A stretch of DNA of 64,000 nt from Bacteriovorax sp. BAL6_X (GCF_000443995.1 NZ_AUMC01000006.1:62001-126000); one strand, 5' to 3'; shown: positions 27,477 to 37,728, counted from the stretch's first letter. The notes: generated from the letters alone by a model not told the origin. Numbers and translations are program-made.

Positions 27477-28880
27477 ATGGCAAAAAAATCACAATTTGAA
27501 TTACACGAATCAAGACTAGGTACAACTGATGACAGTGGACACCGCGTCTTCCTGTTCCCAGAAGAAGTAAAAGGTATCTGGAAAACCAGGCGTGAGATAT
27601 TCTATTGGTTTCTGATATTTGTCTATCTCGTATTGCCATGGATATATATTCAGGGAGAACAAATGATTCTCCTTAATATTCCGGCCAGAGAGTTCTCATT
27701 CTTTACATACAAATTTTATGCCCATAATGCGCCTATATTAATATTTGTGATACTCGGCTTTCTATTTTTCATAGGCTTTATCACAAGTATTTTTGGGCGT
27801 GTTTGGTGTGGTTGGGCGTGCCCTCAAACAGTATTCATCTCCTCTATATTCCTCAAGATCGAGGCACTTATTGAAGGGAAGCCAAGAGCGAGAAAGAAAT
27901 TAGCAGAAGCGCCATGGACGACAGCGAAAGTGATAAAGAAATCACTTAAGTGGATTGCTTTTCTGGCCGTATCTCTTCATATCTCACACACGTTTCTTGG
28001 ATACTTTGTAGGAACTCATCACCTACTTTCTGTAAGCTTTCAAAACCCTGCAGAGAACTTCACGCTGTTTACAATTATGCTTCTTATCACAACAACGGTC
28101 CTTTTAGACTTTGGTTGGTTTAGAGAGCAGTTTTGTATTATTGCTTGTCCTTATGGGAGAATGCAATCTGTCATCATGGACGAGAATTCACTAGCAATTC
28201 TCTACGATGAAAAACGTGGAGAACCAAGACGTCGGCCAGGTATGAAACCAGAAGAGCATGGAGATTGCATCAACTGCTATGCTTGCGTAAAAGCCTGTCC
28301 AACAGGTATTGATATTAGACGTGGCGTACAACTCGAGTGTATCGCTTGTACAAATTGTATCGATGCTTGTGATGACATTATGTTAAAAACGAATCGACCA
28401 ATGGGGCTAATTCGTTACGATACTCAAAGCAATATTGAAGGGAAAGGTCGCCATATATTCTCAATTAGAAATATAGGCTATCTTCTTGTCCTCATAGGCT
28501 TAGTCATCGGATTTATCTATAGTCTTTCTTTATCGCAAGGAATCACAACGACAGTTCTTAGAGGAGCAGGAGTACCGTTTACAGTAAGTTCACCAACAAC
28601 AACAAGAAACCACTTTCATATCGTTATTGAGCAGAGTGGTGATATTGTCGAAAGAAATATCGAAATTGCAGTCCAAGGAATAAAAGAAGGCTCATACGAA
28701 TTAAAAATACCGAGAAACCCTTTCGTTCTCAAGTCAAATCACGAAAGAAAAATTGTCTTCATCGTTTTTAACAATGAAGTACTAACTAACGGAAGCTTAA
28801 AATTTAATTTCATCATAAAAGATCTCGACACAAATGAAGAGATCATTAAAGAGGCGGTACTCGTTGGACCAGTTAAGTAG
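27477..28880 (+). CDS. ccoG: cbb3 oxidase accessory protein CcoG (FixG/RdxA)
   Basis: A 467-residue polyferredoxin-type membrane protein, started at the ATG at 27477 (MAKKSQFELHESRLG); a TTG five codons upstream is less likely. It has several membrane helices, a FixG Cys motif (GRVWCGWACPQTVF), and two ferredoxin-type 4Fe-4S clusters (CINCYACVKACPTGID and CIACTNCIDACDDIM). The C-terminal IgG-like domain (after residue 370) is typical of FixG. The family is implicated in copper reduction during cbb3 assembly. Confidence 0.94.
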   Translation: MAKKSQFELHESRLGTTDDSGHRVFLFPEEVKGIWKTRREIFYWFLIFVYLVLPWIYIQGEQMILLNIPAREFSFFTYKFYAHNAPILIFVILGFLFFIGFITSIFGRVWCGWACPQTVFISSIFLKIEALIEGKPRARKKLAEAPWTTAKVIKKSLKWIAFLAVSLHISHTFLGYFVGTHHLLSVSFQNPAENFTLFTIMLLITTTVLLDFGWFREQFCIIACPYGRMQSVIMDENSLAILYDEKRGEPRRRPGMKPEEHGDCINCYACVKACPTGIDIRRGVQLECIACTNCIDACDDIMLKTNRPMGLIRYDTQSNIEGKGRHIFSIRNIGYLLVLIGLVIGFIYSLSLSQGITTTVLRGAGVPFTVSSPTTTRNHFHIVIEQSGDIVERNIEIAVQGIKEGSYELKIPRNPFVLKSNHERKIVFIVFNNEVLTNGSLKFNFIIKDLDTNEEIIKEAVLVGPVK

Positions 28881-29577
28881 TCTACAGGGAATCTCACCAT
28901 ACGTTATCATAAGCGCAGCTCTTACAATGGGCCTTGTTGCTAATTTCCACTGCGTGGGGATGTGTGGCGGAATTACCATGGCCGTCTCAAAGTCCTTTAG
29001 TCAAAATATGTCCTACCAGGTAGGAAGGCTTTTGGGCTACATGGCCACAGCACTGGTTATTCCAGTGCTTGGCTTTACAATCTTAGATATCAAATCAAAC
29101 CCATATCTTATGCTATTTTCAGGTTTAAGTATTGGTTTAATCTTAATTTGGATGGGGCTTAAAAGACTTTTTAAATTCTCAAATTTCAAATTTGCTCAAA
29201 TAGTTTCTCAAAAATTACACAACTTGAATGCCAAGCTTTGGCCAAAGATTTCAAAGAAAGTTGGAAATAAACCTCACCTCTTTAATTTTTCAATTGGGAG
29301 CATCAGTGTTCTTCTTCCATGTGGGCTTTTATGGGCAATGTTAGCACTAGCGATAAGTGCGGCCTCCCCTGTACTAGCGGCACTCTTTGTCTTCTTCTTT
29401 TGGCTAGGAACACTTCCTGGGCTTCTCCTTGGGCCAACTGCCATTAGAAGGATAAAATTCCCAAGCAGAATTCAAGCTGGTGTCCCTTACTTATTTTTAA
29501 TTATTGGAACTGCTACAATCGTCTACCGCGTGTATATGATGTGGAGTCCAGCGCCAGGAGCGCCAACATGTCACTAA
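28864..29577 (+). CDS. TauE/SafE-DsbD-like membrane protein of cbb3 cluster
   Basis: A 237-residue membrane protein with about six helices (sulfite exporter TauE/SafE or DsbD_2 family). The motif NFHCVGMCGGITMAV near residues 24-38 (two Cys in helix 1) is typical of members next to ccoG, where they are thought to help copper delivery. I chose the TTG at 28864 because GAGG sits nine bases before it; an ATG at 28834 extends the frame by ten basic codons and overlaps ccoG more. A second conserved piece is SVLLPCGLLWAMLALAISA. It overlaps the next small ORF by 10 bases. Confidence 0.82.
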   Translation: MDQLSSLQGISPYVIISAALTMGLVANFHCVGMCGGITMAVSKSFSQNMSYQVGRLLGYMATALVIPVLGFTILDIKSNPYLMLFSGLSIGLILIWMGLKRLFKFSNFKFAQIVSQKLHNLNAKLWPKISKKVGNKPHLFNFSIGSISVLLPCGLLWAMLALAISAASPVLAALFVFFFWLGTLPGLLLGPTAIRRIKFPSRIQAGVPYLFLIIGTATIVYRVYMMWSPAPGAPTCH

Positions 29578-29702
29578 AGAAAATGATAACTAAATTTTTT
29601 CAAGATCCAGAGTTCTATGCATTTAACTTTTTGCTCTTCACTGTGATCATCCTCTTTCCTTGCCTACTCGTTGCTTTAACAGTTAAGTACTGGTCTTGGT
29701 AA
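29568..29702 (+). CDS. 44-residue membrane protein at end of cbb3 operon
   Basis: ATG at 29568 overlaps the preceding stop and has AGGAG eight bases upstream. The translation starts MSLKKMITKFFQDPEFYAFN and has a single hydrophobic helix (LLFTVIILFPCLLVALTV) and a short aromatic tail (KYWSW). No family is recognised. Its position suggests a small accessory subunit or assembly factor of the cbb3 oxidase; the tail falls just before a palindromic repeat. Confidence 0.6.
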   Translation: MSLKKMITKFFQDPEFYAFNFLLFTVIILFPCLLVALTVKYWSW

Positions 29703-29705
29703 GAG

Positions 29706-29793
29706 GGTGCCATGCTCCTTTGGTTTCGCATCTGCTAAATACGAAAGTACAAAGAGGTTATTTAGCAGGTGCGAAACCAAAGGTGCATGGCAC
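29706..29793. repeat. REPIN-like palindromic repeat, copy 1
   Basis: Left arm 29707-29741 pairs with right arm 29759-29793 at 33 of 35 positions around a 17-base loop. Each end carries a small REP-like hairpin; the right one is GGTGC-ATG-GCAC. It differs from copy 2 by a single base over 87. The right end lies 2 bases from the stop codon of the giant lipoprotein gene, so its transcript ends in this hairpin. Confidence 0.9.
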
Positions 29794-29795
29794 GC

Positions 29796-32700
29796 TTACG
29801 GAATAACTGTATAATCAACGCTACCAACTCCACCATCACGACCAGCATCAACACCAAGTCCACCAGAAGCATCAGCAAGTCCAAGCCAATTATTCGTTCC
29901 ACAATTTACATGAATACGGCCACCACCGCCACCTGATCCGCGATAGCCAGTTGTATTGGATCCACCAATTGTTGATATATTTCCACTGCCATCACAAGTA
30001 AGCCCTTTTACGTAAACCGACCCTCCGGCACCAGAACCACCTGTTCCACCGGTAGAGTTTCCGTTAACACCATTAGCATCAACAGATGCTGCAATATTAA
30101 CATTTGCATCTGAAACTAACCAAATTACACCACCTCCGGCACCACCACTATAGTCACCATCATCATCACTTCCACCACCTGAGCCAGCAGTATTAGGCTC
30201 GGTAGCACTACCATATGTAACTCCACTATTAGCACAATATCCATTACCACCAGCACCAGCGTGCCCACCTGCACCAGCAGGGTTATCACCACTTGAACAA
30301 GCAACACCACCGGCCGTTCCATAACCATTATGACCTAGACGCCCTGGCAGCTCCCCTTTTCCAAGTGAAGAGATTGGAGCATTCACATTAATATCACCGA
30401 CAGCGTAGACGTCTGGAAGTCCCGCTTCAACAGCTCCATCAAAAGTGACAACACCACCTGAATGGATTTGAGTAATATCTTTACTTGCAAAAATTAAACT
30501 AGAATTTGCTGTTGAGAAATTCCCATTAACATTAAAACCTACATCTGTATTATTTCCATAAACTCTAAGAGTCATAGCTGTATCAAGAATAAAGTTTCCG
30601 GCACCTGTAAAGCTTTGCACACCACCTAGTGTTAGGTCGTTACTAACAGTACAAGTTGAACCAAAGCCACCCGTTGTACAAATTGAATCCTGGTCCATTA
30701 ATGAAACATAGAATGAGCCCTCATCAATTCCAAGGTCATTATTTTTCATATCGATTGCTCCACCATATTGATAGACGCCACTAATATCTGTCATGGTAAT
30801 AGCAATTCGACCCGCGCCACCGTAACCACTTGAAGACCCACTTGCAGAACCACCTTGAGCGGCCATTGAACCATTTCCGGTAATTGAACCGGTATTGATC
30901 CATATAGATCCACCAGAACCACCACTAGATCGATCGCCATTATTTTCTCCATCGCCACCATTTGATAAAATTGATCCTGTAAAATTAGTTAAATTTGAAA
31001 TACTAAATTTAACAGCACCGCCTCCATCTCCACCAGCAGCATTAGTTTCTCGTCCACCACCAGAGCCTAAGTCAGTTGGAGCAGTTTCATCTCCATATAG
31101 ATTTCCCCAAGTATTGGAACTATAGCCTTGGCCGCCAATACTTCCATAGCTAGCACCACCACCAGGATTATTTCCACCACTAGAGTCTTTACCTCCACCA
31201 GGGCCTGATGTACTTGTATATCCTTTCTCTGAGACATCAACTGTTCCAGCAAGATCGAGATTTGTTGCAATAAAATCAGCAAGATTAACCTTCATTGTGG
31301 CACCGGCCTCAATCGTAGCATCTCCAGAAATATCAAATGTATACTTATCACGATTTTGTGATTGAATCGTTGCTCCAGATTTAACAAGAAGGTCACCAGT
31401 CACTGTAATATTTGTTGTACTATCAAAAAGATAGACATCATTATTTAACGTTAAATTCCCTGCAAAGAGATCACTCGGAAGCCACTTAACATTGTTAATT
31501 TCACAAGTCGTAGCACTTGTTCCAACATCACAGAATTCATCTAATGTTGTATAGGTTAGATTTAAAGTACCAGAATCACCGGGATGAGTTGAAGCTCCAG
31601 GCCCATAATAGAACATTCCGGAGAATGTATTAGTTGAAGTTGTCATATCAATTGATAATCGACCTCCAGATCCAGATCCAGCACCACGCCCTCCCGAGTC
31701 ACCACCTTTGGCCTGAATACTTCCAGTCCCAGTAAAGCTTGTATTGGCCGTAATCCAAATGGAACCACCTGCACCACCACCAGCAGCGTAAATACTTCCA
31801 CCTGCACCAGCATTGGCATCTGCCTTAATCTCACCATCAATAGTTACAGAGTCTGCAATAATTTTAATGGCACCACCACCAGTACCACCACGATAGTTCC
31901 CTGAAGACCCACCACCAGAGCCAAAAGTGACTGGAGCTGTTAAGCTACCATAAGGACTGTTTCCACCAGCAGTTGTTGTTGCATTTTCACCATTTCCACC
32001 ATTTCCACCGTGCGCTCCACCTCCTGCTTCATCATTGCCATTAGTGAGTCCGGGAGAAGGGCCAAAACCTTCTTCCAGACGACTTCTAGCACCATAGTAC
32101 CCTAGTCCTACAGCATTTATTTGACCACCTGACTGAAGATCAAAAGCAGAGGTTTCAAGAAGTGAAAGGTTTGCATTAATTGATGATCCATTCTCAATTG
32201 TAATTGCCGTATCTGCCGAAATAGAAATTGAACGAAGATATTCTGTATAAGAAATGCTTGAACCTGTTTGAAGGCTTAGACTTCCCGTTAAATCAATTGA
32301 GAAATTCCCATTATGACCTTGAATTGCAAGTCCGGCACTTGGAGATAGAATAAGATTTGTTCCGGTAAGAACAATATTATTCCCGAGTGGCTTTGTTGCA
32401 GCAATCGTACATGTTGTTGAAAAATCCCCAGTATCACAAATTGCATTATTATTAGAAAGCCCTAAATGAAATGTTCCAGGACCACCGTGTTTACCGCTAG
32501 AGCCACCTTGGGTATTTACTGTACCTGTTAGGTTATAAGTACTACCAGTAAGATCGATTGAGAGCCTACCACCTGAACCACTACCACTTCCATAGTTATA
32601 AATCTTACCTTCTCCCCCTGAAACAAAGATATCTCCATTACCAACTATTGAATTGAGCGCTTGAATCCAAACAGAACCACCGGCACCACCACCAGAGGCA

Positions 32701-35700
32701 TAAATAGAAGTTGCAGCTCCATCATTTCCCTGAGCAAGTATATTTCCATTTAGGATAATATCATTGGCCACAATCTTAATGACACCTCCACCATTACCAC
32801 CAGAAACATTTTTAGATGCTCCACCACCAGAACCATAATCCACAGGATTTGTTTCACTACCATAAGGAGATTGTCCACCAAGCGTCAATGAGCCTTCTCC
32901 ATTACCACCAACAGAGGCATGAGCACCACCACCAGCTTCGTCTGTATTATTTGAAAGTCCAGGAGAGATTCCAAGTCCATCTTGGTAGCCAATTCCTGCT
33001 CCAAGATACCCAAGCCCTTTTGCATTGAGGCTTGATCCTGTTTGCAACTCAAGAGTCTGCGCTTCTAGATTTTTTAGATTAGCTAGAATAGTTGCATTTG
33101 TTTCTAATGTCACATTTCCATCTGCAAGGAGTTCAATACTGCGAGCATTGGCAAGGTATGTGATACTAGAGTTTGGTTTAAGAGTTAAGTTGCCAGTTAG
33201 ATCAAGTGCAACTCCAGGGTTTAGGCCATCAACAGAAAGTGAGACACTATCTGCAATTTCTAAGTTATTTGCATTAATTGTATAATTTGCACCAATTGTT
33301 TTATTTTGATTAATAAAGCAAGTTGAAACGAGATCGCCACTATCACAAATCGCTGCAGGATTTGCTAGAGCTAAATAAAACGTTCCATCACCGGCCCTTT
33401 TCTTTCCAAGCCCACCTGTCGTTAAAACACTTCCTGAAAAGTTATATGAAGAACCATTAAACTCAATAGCAACGCGTCCACCGGAACCACTTCCTGCTCC
33501 ATAATTATAAGTTTTACCGACACCTCCTAGTGCAGAAATCGGTCCAGTTCCAGAAAAAGAATTACTTATTTGAAGCCAGATGGAACCACCAGCTCCACCA
33601 CCTGCTGCATAAATAGAACTAGATGCCCCATCAGTACCATTAGCAGTTAGCGAGCCATTAACTGTTAGGTTATCTGCAATAATTTTAATGGCGCCACCGC
33701 CATCTCCACCATCTCGCCCATATGATGCGCCAGCACTTGATCCGTACTCTATAGGTGCACTTGCGACACCATAAGTGACGCTTCCACCTGTCGTTGATCC
33801 ACCTTCTCCGTTAGCACCAACAGATGCGTGTCCAGCACCACCCGACTCGTCACTACCATTGCCCATACCTGGAGAAGGGCCTTTTCCATCTTCACCACCA
33901 TCACGGCCGCCAGTGTAACCTCGGCCATTAAGATTAATAGCACCACCAGATTGAATATCAATATTTGTCGCATTAAGTTCTGATAAATTGGCCGCTAATG
34001 TTGCGCCAGATTCAATCACAAGATCATTTCCAATATCAAGCTCGGCACTAGTTGCATCTAGGGTTTGAATAAGTGCACCACTTTGAAGAGTTAAATTTCC
34101 TGAAATCGTATATGTTACGTTCGAAATTAAAGTTTGTGTATCATTAATAAAACATGTAGTTAGAACATCTCCACCACCACTACAAATTGGATAAATATTA
34201 GGAATATTTACATTTAAAGTACCATCGGCAACACCACGTCCAGCAAGTTGAATAATACTTGTAGCAACTGTTGCTTGGTTAGCTATTATAGAGACCCTAC
34301 CTCCTGCACCGTTTCCGCCAGAATTCGTATGACCAGAATCACCACCTGTTGCAGTAATTGTTGCTTGCAAAATTAAATTGTCGGCAGAAAGCCAAATTGA
34401 GCCACCGGCACCACCACCTGAAATATCAGAACTCTCCTGTCCATTACCACCATTAGCAGATATTGTTCCTGAAATATCTAAAGTATTTGTCACACTTAAC
34501 TTAACGGCACCACCACCGCTACCACCGATACGTGAACCACCAGCACCACCACCTGAGCCATAGTCGACAGGGGAGCTAATTGAACCGTATGCAGGAGTTC
34601 CGGCCGTACCAGCATTACCATTGAACCCATCAGTTGCGTGACCACCGCCACCACCGTTATCATCTGTTCCAATACCACCAGCAGGGCCTCCACCGTTGCC
34701 CATCGCACGGCCACCAAAGTAACCCTTATAATTTACATTTATAGAACCAGAGATTGTTGCGTTTGAAATAGTTGAATCTGAAATATTAGCGTTTAATGTC
34801 CCGGCCATAGTAAAATTATTAGCAACAATATTGCTTATGGCCGTCATTGCATCCTTTGATAAAACACCACCTGAAGCAATCGTAAAATCACCCGCAGCAT
34901 TGTTAAAGGCAAAGTCTGAATCAAGCCCCCTGATACTTAGGTTTCCAGTGGTATCAATTGTTAAGTTACCACTTGTAATAATCGTATCACCACCAATAAC
35001 TTTGGAAGTATTGATAATACATGTTGAAGAAAAGTTTCCACTATCACAAAGTTGATCATTACTTGCAAGAGCTAAGTAGAAGCTACCATCAGAGGCATGT
35101 GTTCCGACACTTCCACCTGAAACACCAATCGCACCATTGAATGTATAAACACCAGAGTTTTGATAAATTGCAAGACGTCCAGCAGAGCCAGCTCCAGTCC
35201 CTTGTGCACCAGAAACTGCTCCAGCTGAACCACCATTTACAGAAATCGTTCCGCTTCCCGTAATTGTGGTTTGAGAAGTAATCCACAGTGACCCACCTGA
35301 GCCACCTCCACCTTGGTCACAACAAGATTGAACACCAGTTCCACCTTGAGCAAGAATATTTCCATCGATATTTAAATTAGTCGCAATAATTTTTACGGCA
35401 CCACCACCGGCCCCTCCTGATTGAGCATCACCAGCTCCACCACCAGAACCAAAATCGACAGGTTCAGTTCTTGAACCGTAAATAGTTGTTCCACCACTAG
35501 AGCGTCCATTACCGCCTGGGCCGGCATGGCCAGCACCTCCAGGATCAGCACTAGAGCTAGCATGTCCAAAACCAGCAGAGGGACCTGCTCCATTGGCCGC
35601 TCCACTTGCTCCTCCTGCATATCCTTTACTTGAAACATCAATATTACCACCAGCCTGAATATCAAGTGTTGTGGTACTTAATAGAGTTAGGTTTGCTGAG

Positions 35701-37412
35701 ATCTCTCCACCAGATTCAATCGTCGTGCTCCCATCAACCTGCATAATAATTTTTTCAACTGCATTTGAAGAAATATCACCACCATTTTGAATCACAAGAT
35801 TACCTGGGATATAAATGACTGTAGCATCGGCCATCGTTTGAAGATCATTTACATAACATGTTGTATTGACATCACCACCACCAGAACAAGTTAGGCTCGT
35901 TCCAGAAGATGAGATTGTGGCCGTTGTAAATGTTGTACTCTGCTGGCCAATCGTATTATTTGAAGTGTCGATATAGCAAACTGTTACGCTATATTGAGTT
36001 GAAGGATCAAGTGAAGTAATAGATTGGGAAAGATTAGTATTTCCAAAATCAACACCTGCGCTACAATCGATTGGTGCCGTTGTTCCACTTGCAATTTGAT
36101 ATTTAAAAGTTTGAAGATTATTCGTGTTAATAACTGCATAACTAAGATCAATATCGTAGCTATTAATTGTATCGACATTTAGAGAATGTAAGTAGCTTGA
36201 AGTTTTTGAGAAGTTTTTAGATTCTGGGCCTGAAATATTTCCTGCACTATCTGTAACTGTCGCACTTACCGTTACTGTACCATCGGCTTGAGAACTAAAG
36301 TCAAAGCTATCACTCCAATTACCTCCCGTACAGGCAGTTGACTTGGTAACAACATTTCCACTTAAGGTAACATTACCATCTTCAGAACATGTTCCAGATA
36401 AAGTTGCACTAGGGCCTAAGACTTCACCTGCAGAATTTGTAATGGTCACACTTGGAATTGAAGTATCATAATTAACGGTGGCACTGACAGGATTATCACT
36501 GATATAGTCACCTGTTGTGGCCGTCCAAACATAAACTGTTCTTGGCCCATCGGCACCGGCCGAAAAAGTAAAATCAGAAGGCTCTGTCGTCACCCAACTT
36601 TCACCTGCACAAGTAGAAGTGTCGGCCGGTTTAGTAGTTTGAGTTTCAGATAAACACCACATAGTTGCATAAGTATCATTTCCAACACTAAGCCCAACTG
36701 TTAAATCGTTTGAATCATTTGACGACATCGTAAGAGTTGGATCAGGCATCGAAACATTCTTTGTCAGTGTAATTGTTTCTTGAGCAGAAGAATTCCCTGC
36801 AATATCTGTGTAGACAACATCAAAATCTAAATTTCCATTCGCAATTGCTGACGTATCGACATCAACACTCCACACTCCCCCAGAACAAGTCGTTGTAGCA
36901 TTTACTGAATTTGTTAACTCAACCTCTCCACCATCTTCACTACAGGTTCCACTAAGTGTAAAACTTGTTTGATTCGATTCATCAATAACGGTAGTAGGAG
37001 GTGTTGAAATGGCCGTTGTTGGTATAACGGTGTCAAGTTCAATTGTTCCAACAATTGGGTCTTCAGAGATTTCATCAGCACTATTAGCTGTCCAAACATA
37101 GAGGTCACGACTTCCTTCACCAGGTGTAAATGTATAAGTTGCAGGAGGTGTCGTTGTCCAAGCACCACCATTACAAGTTACAGTATCCGAAGGTTGAGTT
37201 GTTTGAGTCTCGGAAATACAATATTTTATCGCCCCACTAGTGTTTGCGATATTAATGCCAACAGTTAAGTCATTACTAAGTTCCTCACTACTTGAGTCAG
37301 TATCTAAGAGTGAAACTGTCGGTATTGTAATACTTCCACCATCAAAGATAGAATACTTGATCTTCGAACAGGAGCTAAAAGCTAATACAACTAAAAGAAA
37401 AAGAATATTCAT
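29796..37412 (-). CDS. Giant glycine-rich surface lipoprotein with Ig-like modules
   Basis: A 2,538-residue protein from the ATG at 37412; an upstream TTG 36 bases away adds MSNENYLTGLIS with no signal. The start gives a lipoprotein-like signal (MNILFLLVVLAFSSCSK), though the lipobox (AFSSC) is imperfect. Residues 20-270 hold two copies of a Cys-bearing module (YCISETQTTQPSDT / WCLSETQTTKPADT) alternating with bacterial Ig-like segments (SGTCSEDGG, FSQADGTVTVSATV-like). A fibronectin-III-like piece follows. The rest is seven tandem units of about 280-300 residues, each with a Cys pair (ICDSGDFSTTC-like), a beta-helix-like stretch, and Gly-rich parts such as GGGAGGSIW. This suggests an extended surface adhesin. 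It is flanked by two palindromic repeats. Confidence 0.88.
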   Translation of the reverse strand: MNILFLLVVLAFSSCSKIKYSIFDGGSITIPTVSLLDTDSSSEELSNDLTVGINIANTSGAIKYCISETQTTQPSDTVTCNGGAWTTTPPATYTFTPGEGSRDLYVWTANSADEISEDPIVGTIELDTVIPTTAISTPPTTVIDESNQTSFTLSGTCSEDGGEVELTNSVNATTTCSGGVWSVDVDTSAIANGNLDFDVVYTDIAGNSSAQETITLTKNVSMPDPTLTMSSNDSNDLTVGLSVGNDTYATMWCLSETQTTKPADTSTCAGESWVTTEPSDFTFSAGADGPRTVYVWTATTGDYISDNPVSATVNYDTSIPSVTITNSAGEVLGPSATLSGTCSEDGNVTLSGNVVTKSTACTGGNWSDSFDFSSQADGTVTVSATVTDSAGNISGPESKNFSKTSSYLHSLNVDTINSYDIDLSYAVINTNNLQTFKYQIASGTTAPIDCSAGVDFGNTNLSQSITSLDPSTQYSVTVCYIDTSNNTIGQQSTTFTTATISSSGTSLTCSGGGDVNTTCYVNDLQTMADATVIYIPGNLVIQNGGDISSNAVEKIIMQVDGSTTIESGGEISANLTLLSTTTLDIQAGGNIDVSSKGYAGGASGAANGAGPSAGFGHASSSADPGGAGHAGPGGNGRSSGGTTIYGSRTEPVDFGSGGGAGDAQSGGAGGGAVKIIATNLNIDGNILAQGGTGVQSCCDQGGGGSGGSLWITSQTTITGSGTISVNGGSAGAVSGAQGTGAGSAGRLAIYQNSGVYTFNGAIGVSGGSVGTHASDGSFYLALASNDQLCDSGNFSSTCIINTSKVIGGDTIITSGNLTIDTTGNLSIRGLDSDFAFNNAAGDFTIASGGVLSKDAMTAISNIVANNFTMAGTLNANISDSTISNATISGSINVNYKGYFGGRAMGNGGGPAGGIGTDDNGGGGGHATDGFNGNAGTAGTPAYGSISSPVDYGSGGGAGGSRIGGSGGGAVKLSVTNTLDISGTISANGGNGQESSDISGGGAGGSIWLSADNLILQATITATGGDSGHTNSGGNGAGGRVSIIANQATVATSIIQLAGRGVADGTLNVNIPNIYPICSGGGDVLTTCFINDTQTLISNVTYTISGNLTLQSGALIQTLDATSAELDIGNDLVIESGATLAANLSELNATNIDIQSGGAINLNGRGYTGGRDGGEDGKGPSPGMGNGSDESGGAGHASVGANGEGGSTTGGSVTYGVASAPIEYGSSAGASYGRDGGDGGGAIKIIADNLTVNGSLTANGTDGASSSIYAAGGGAGGSIWLQISNSFSGTGPISALGGVGKTYNYGAGSGSGGRVAIEFNGSSYNFSGSVLTTGGLGKKRAGDGTFYLALANPAAICDSGDLVSTCFINQNKTIGANYTINANNLEIADSVSLSVDGLNPGVALDLTGNLTLKPNSSITYLANARSIELLADGNVTLETNATILANLKNLEAQTLELQTGSSLNAKGLGYLGAGIGYQDGLGISPGLSNNTDEAGGGAHASVGGNGEGSLTLGGQSPYGSETNPVDYGSGGGASKNVSGGNGGGVIKIVANDIILNGNILAQGNDGAATSIYASGGGAGGSVWIQALNSIVGNGDIFVSGGEGKIYNYGSGSGSGGRLSIDLTGSTYNLTGTVNTQGGSSGKHGGPGTFHLGLSNNNAICDTGDFSTTCTIAATKPLGNNIVLTGTNLILSPSAGLAIQGHNGNFSIDLTGSLSLQTGSSISYTEYLRSISISADTAITIENGSSINANLSLLETSAFDLQSGGQINAVGLGYYGARSRLEEGFGPSPGLTNGNDEAGGGAHGGNGGNGENATTTAGGNSPYGSLTAPVTFGSGGGSSGNYRGGTGGGAIKIIADSVTIDGEIKADANAGAGGSIYAAGGGAGGSIWITANTSFTGTGSIQAKGGDSGGRGAGSGSGGRLSIDMTTSTNTFSGMFYYGPGASTHPGDSGTLNLTYTTLDEFCDVGTSATTCEINNVKWLPSDLFAGNLTLNNDVYLFDSTTNITVTGDLLVKSGATIQSQNRDKYTFDISGDATIEAGATMKVNLADFIATNLDLAGTVDVSEKGYTSTSGPGGGKDSSGGNNPGGGASYGSIGGQGYSSNTWGNLYGDETAPTDLGSGGGRETNAAGGDGGGAVKFSISNLTNFTGSILSNGGDGENNGDRSSGGSGGSIWINTGSITGNGSMAAQGGSASGSSSGYGGAGRIAITMTDISGVYQYGGAIDMKNNDLGIDEGSFYVSLMDQDSICTTGGFGSTCTVSNDLTLGGVQSFTGAGNFILDTAMTLRVYGNNTDVGFNVNGNFSTANSSLIFASKDITQIHSGGVVTFDGAVEAGLPDVYAVGDINVNAPISSLGKGELPGRLGHNGYGTAGGVACSSGDNPAGAGGHAGAGGNGYCANSGVTYGSATEPNTAGSGGGSDDDGDYSGGAGGGVIWLVSDANVNIAASVDANGVNGNSTGGTGGSGAGGSVYVKGLTCDGSGNISTIGGSNTTGYRGSGGGGGRIHVNCGTNNWLGLADASGGLGVDAGRDGGVGSVDYTVIP
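29800..35895 (-). repeat. Seven tandem coding repeats in giant lipoprotein
   Basis: Unit starts, recognised by the CDSG/CSGGG Cys motif, lie near 35890, 35050, 34190, 33350, 32440, 31535 and 30685, spacing 830-910 bases. Each unit carries GxGYxG, GPSPG-like, YGS-x-x-P-x-x-x-GSGGG, GGGAxKI and GGSIW elements. The order is conserved but sequence identity is moderate. Such repeats can expand or contract by recombination. Confidence 0.85.
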
Positions 37413-37638
37413 CGATATCAAACCTGTTAAATAATTTTCGTTACTCAAACAAGTTTATCGACATAAAGTTAATTTTCTTAACAATTTTTAATATTTAGCG
37501 AGGTTAACTAAAGAGACCATTTACAAAACTAAGTAATATTAAAGGCTTACAAATGTAATCTATTGAGAGTTCAAATAACGGCCATCGACCTGATTTAGTG
37601 TCAAAGATTTGCAAACTGCCCAGCCTGGGTGCCACCTA

Positions 37639-37727
37639 GGTGCCATGCTCCTTTGGTTTCGCATCTGCTAAATACGAAAGTACAAAGAGATTATTTAGCA
37701 GGTGCGAAACCAAAGGTGCATGGCACC
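37639..37727. repeat. REPIN-like palindromic repeat, copy 2
   Basis: GGTGCCATGC at 37639 begins, and GCATGGCACC ending at 37727 closes, an 89-base palindrome with a 17-base loop. It is 86/87 identical to copy 1 and in the same orientation. Its right end lies one base from the stop codon of the 37729-38196 gene. An extra GGTGCC at 37628-37633 just left of it may be a partial remnant. Confidence 0.9.
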
Positions 37728-37728
37728 C

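Noticed and set aside
29800-35895. CRISPR-like periodicity
   Set aside because: The repeats are 830-910 bases long, in frame with one coding sequence and not separated by unique spacers.
29796-37412. Many overlapping ORFs on both strands inside the giant lipoprotein gene
   Set aside because: They follow from the low-complexity Gly/Ala/Pro codon pattern, lack ribosome binding sites, and give repetitive proteins rich in V/L or P/H; they are shadows.
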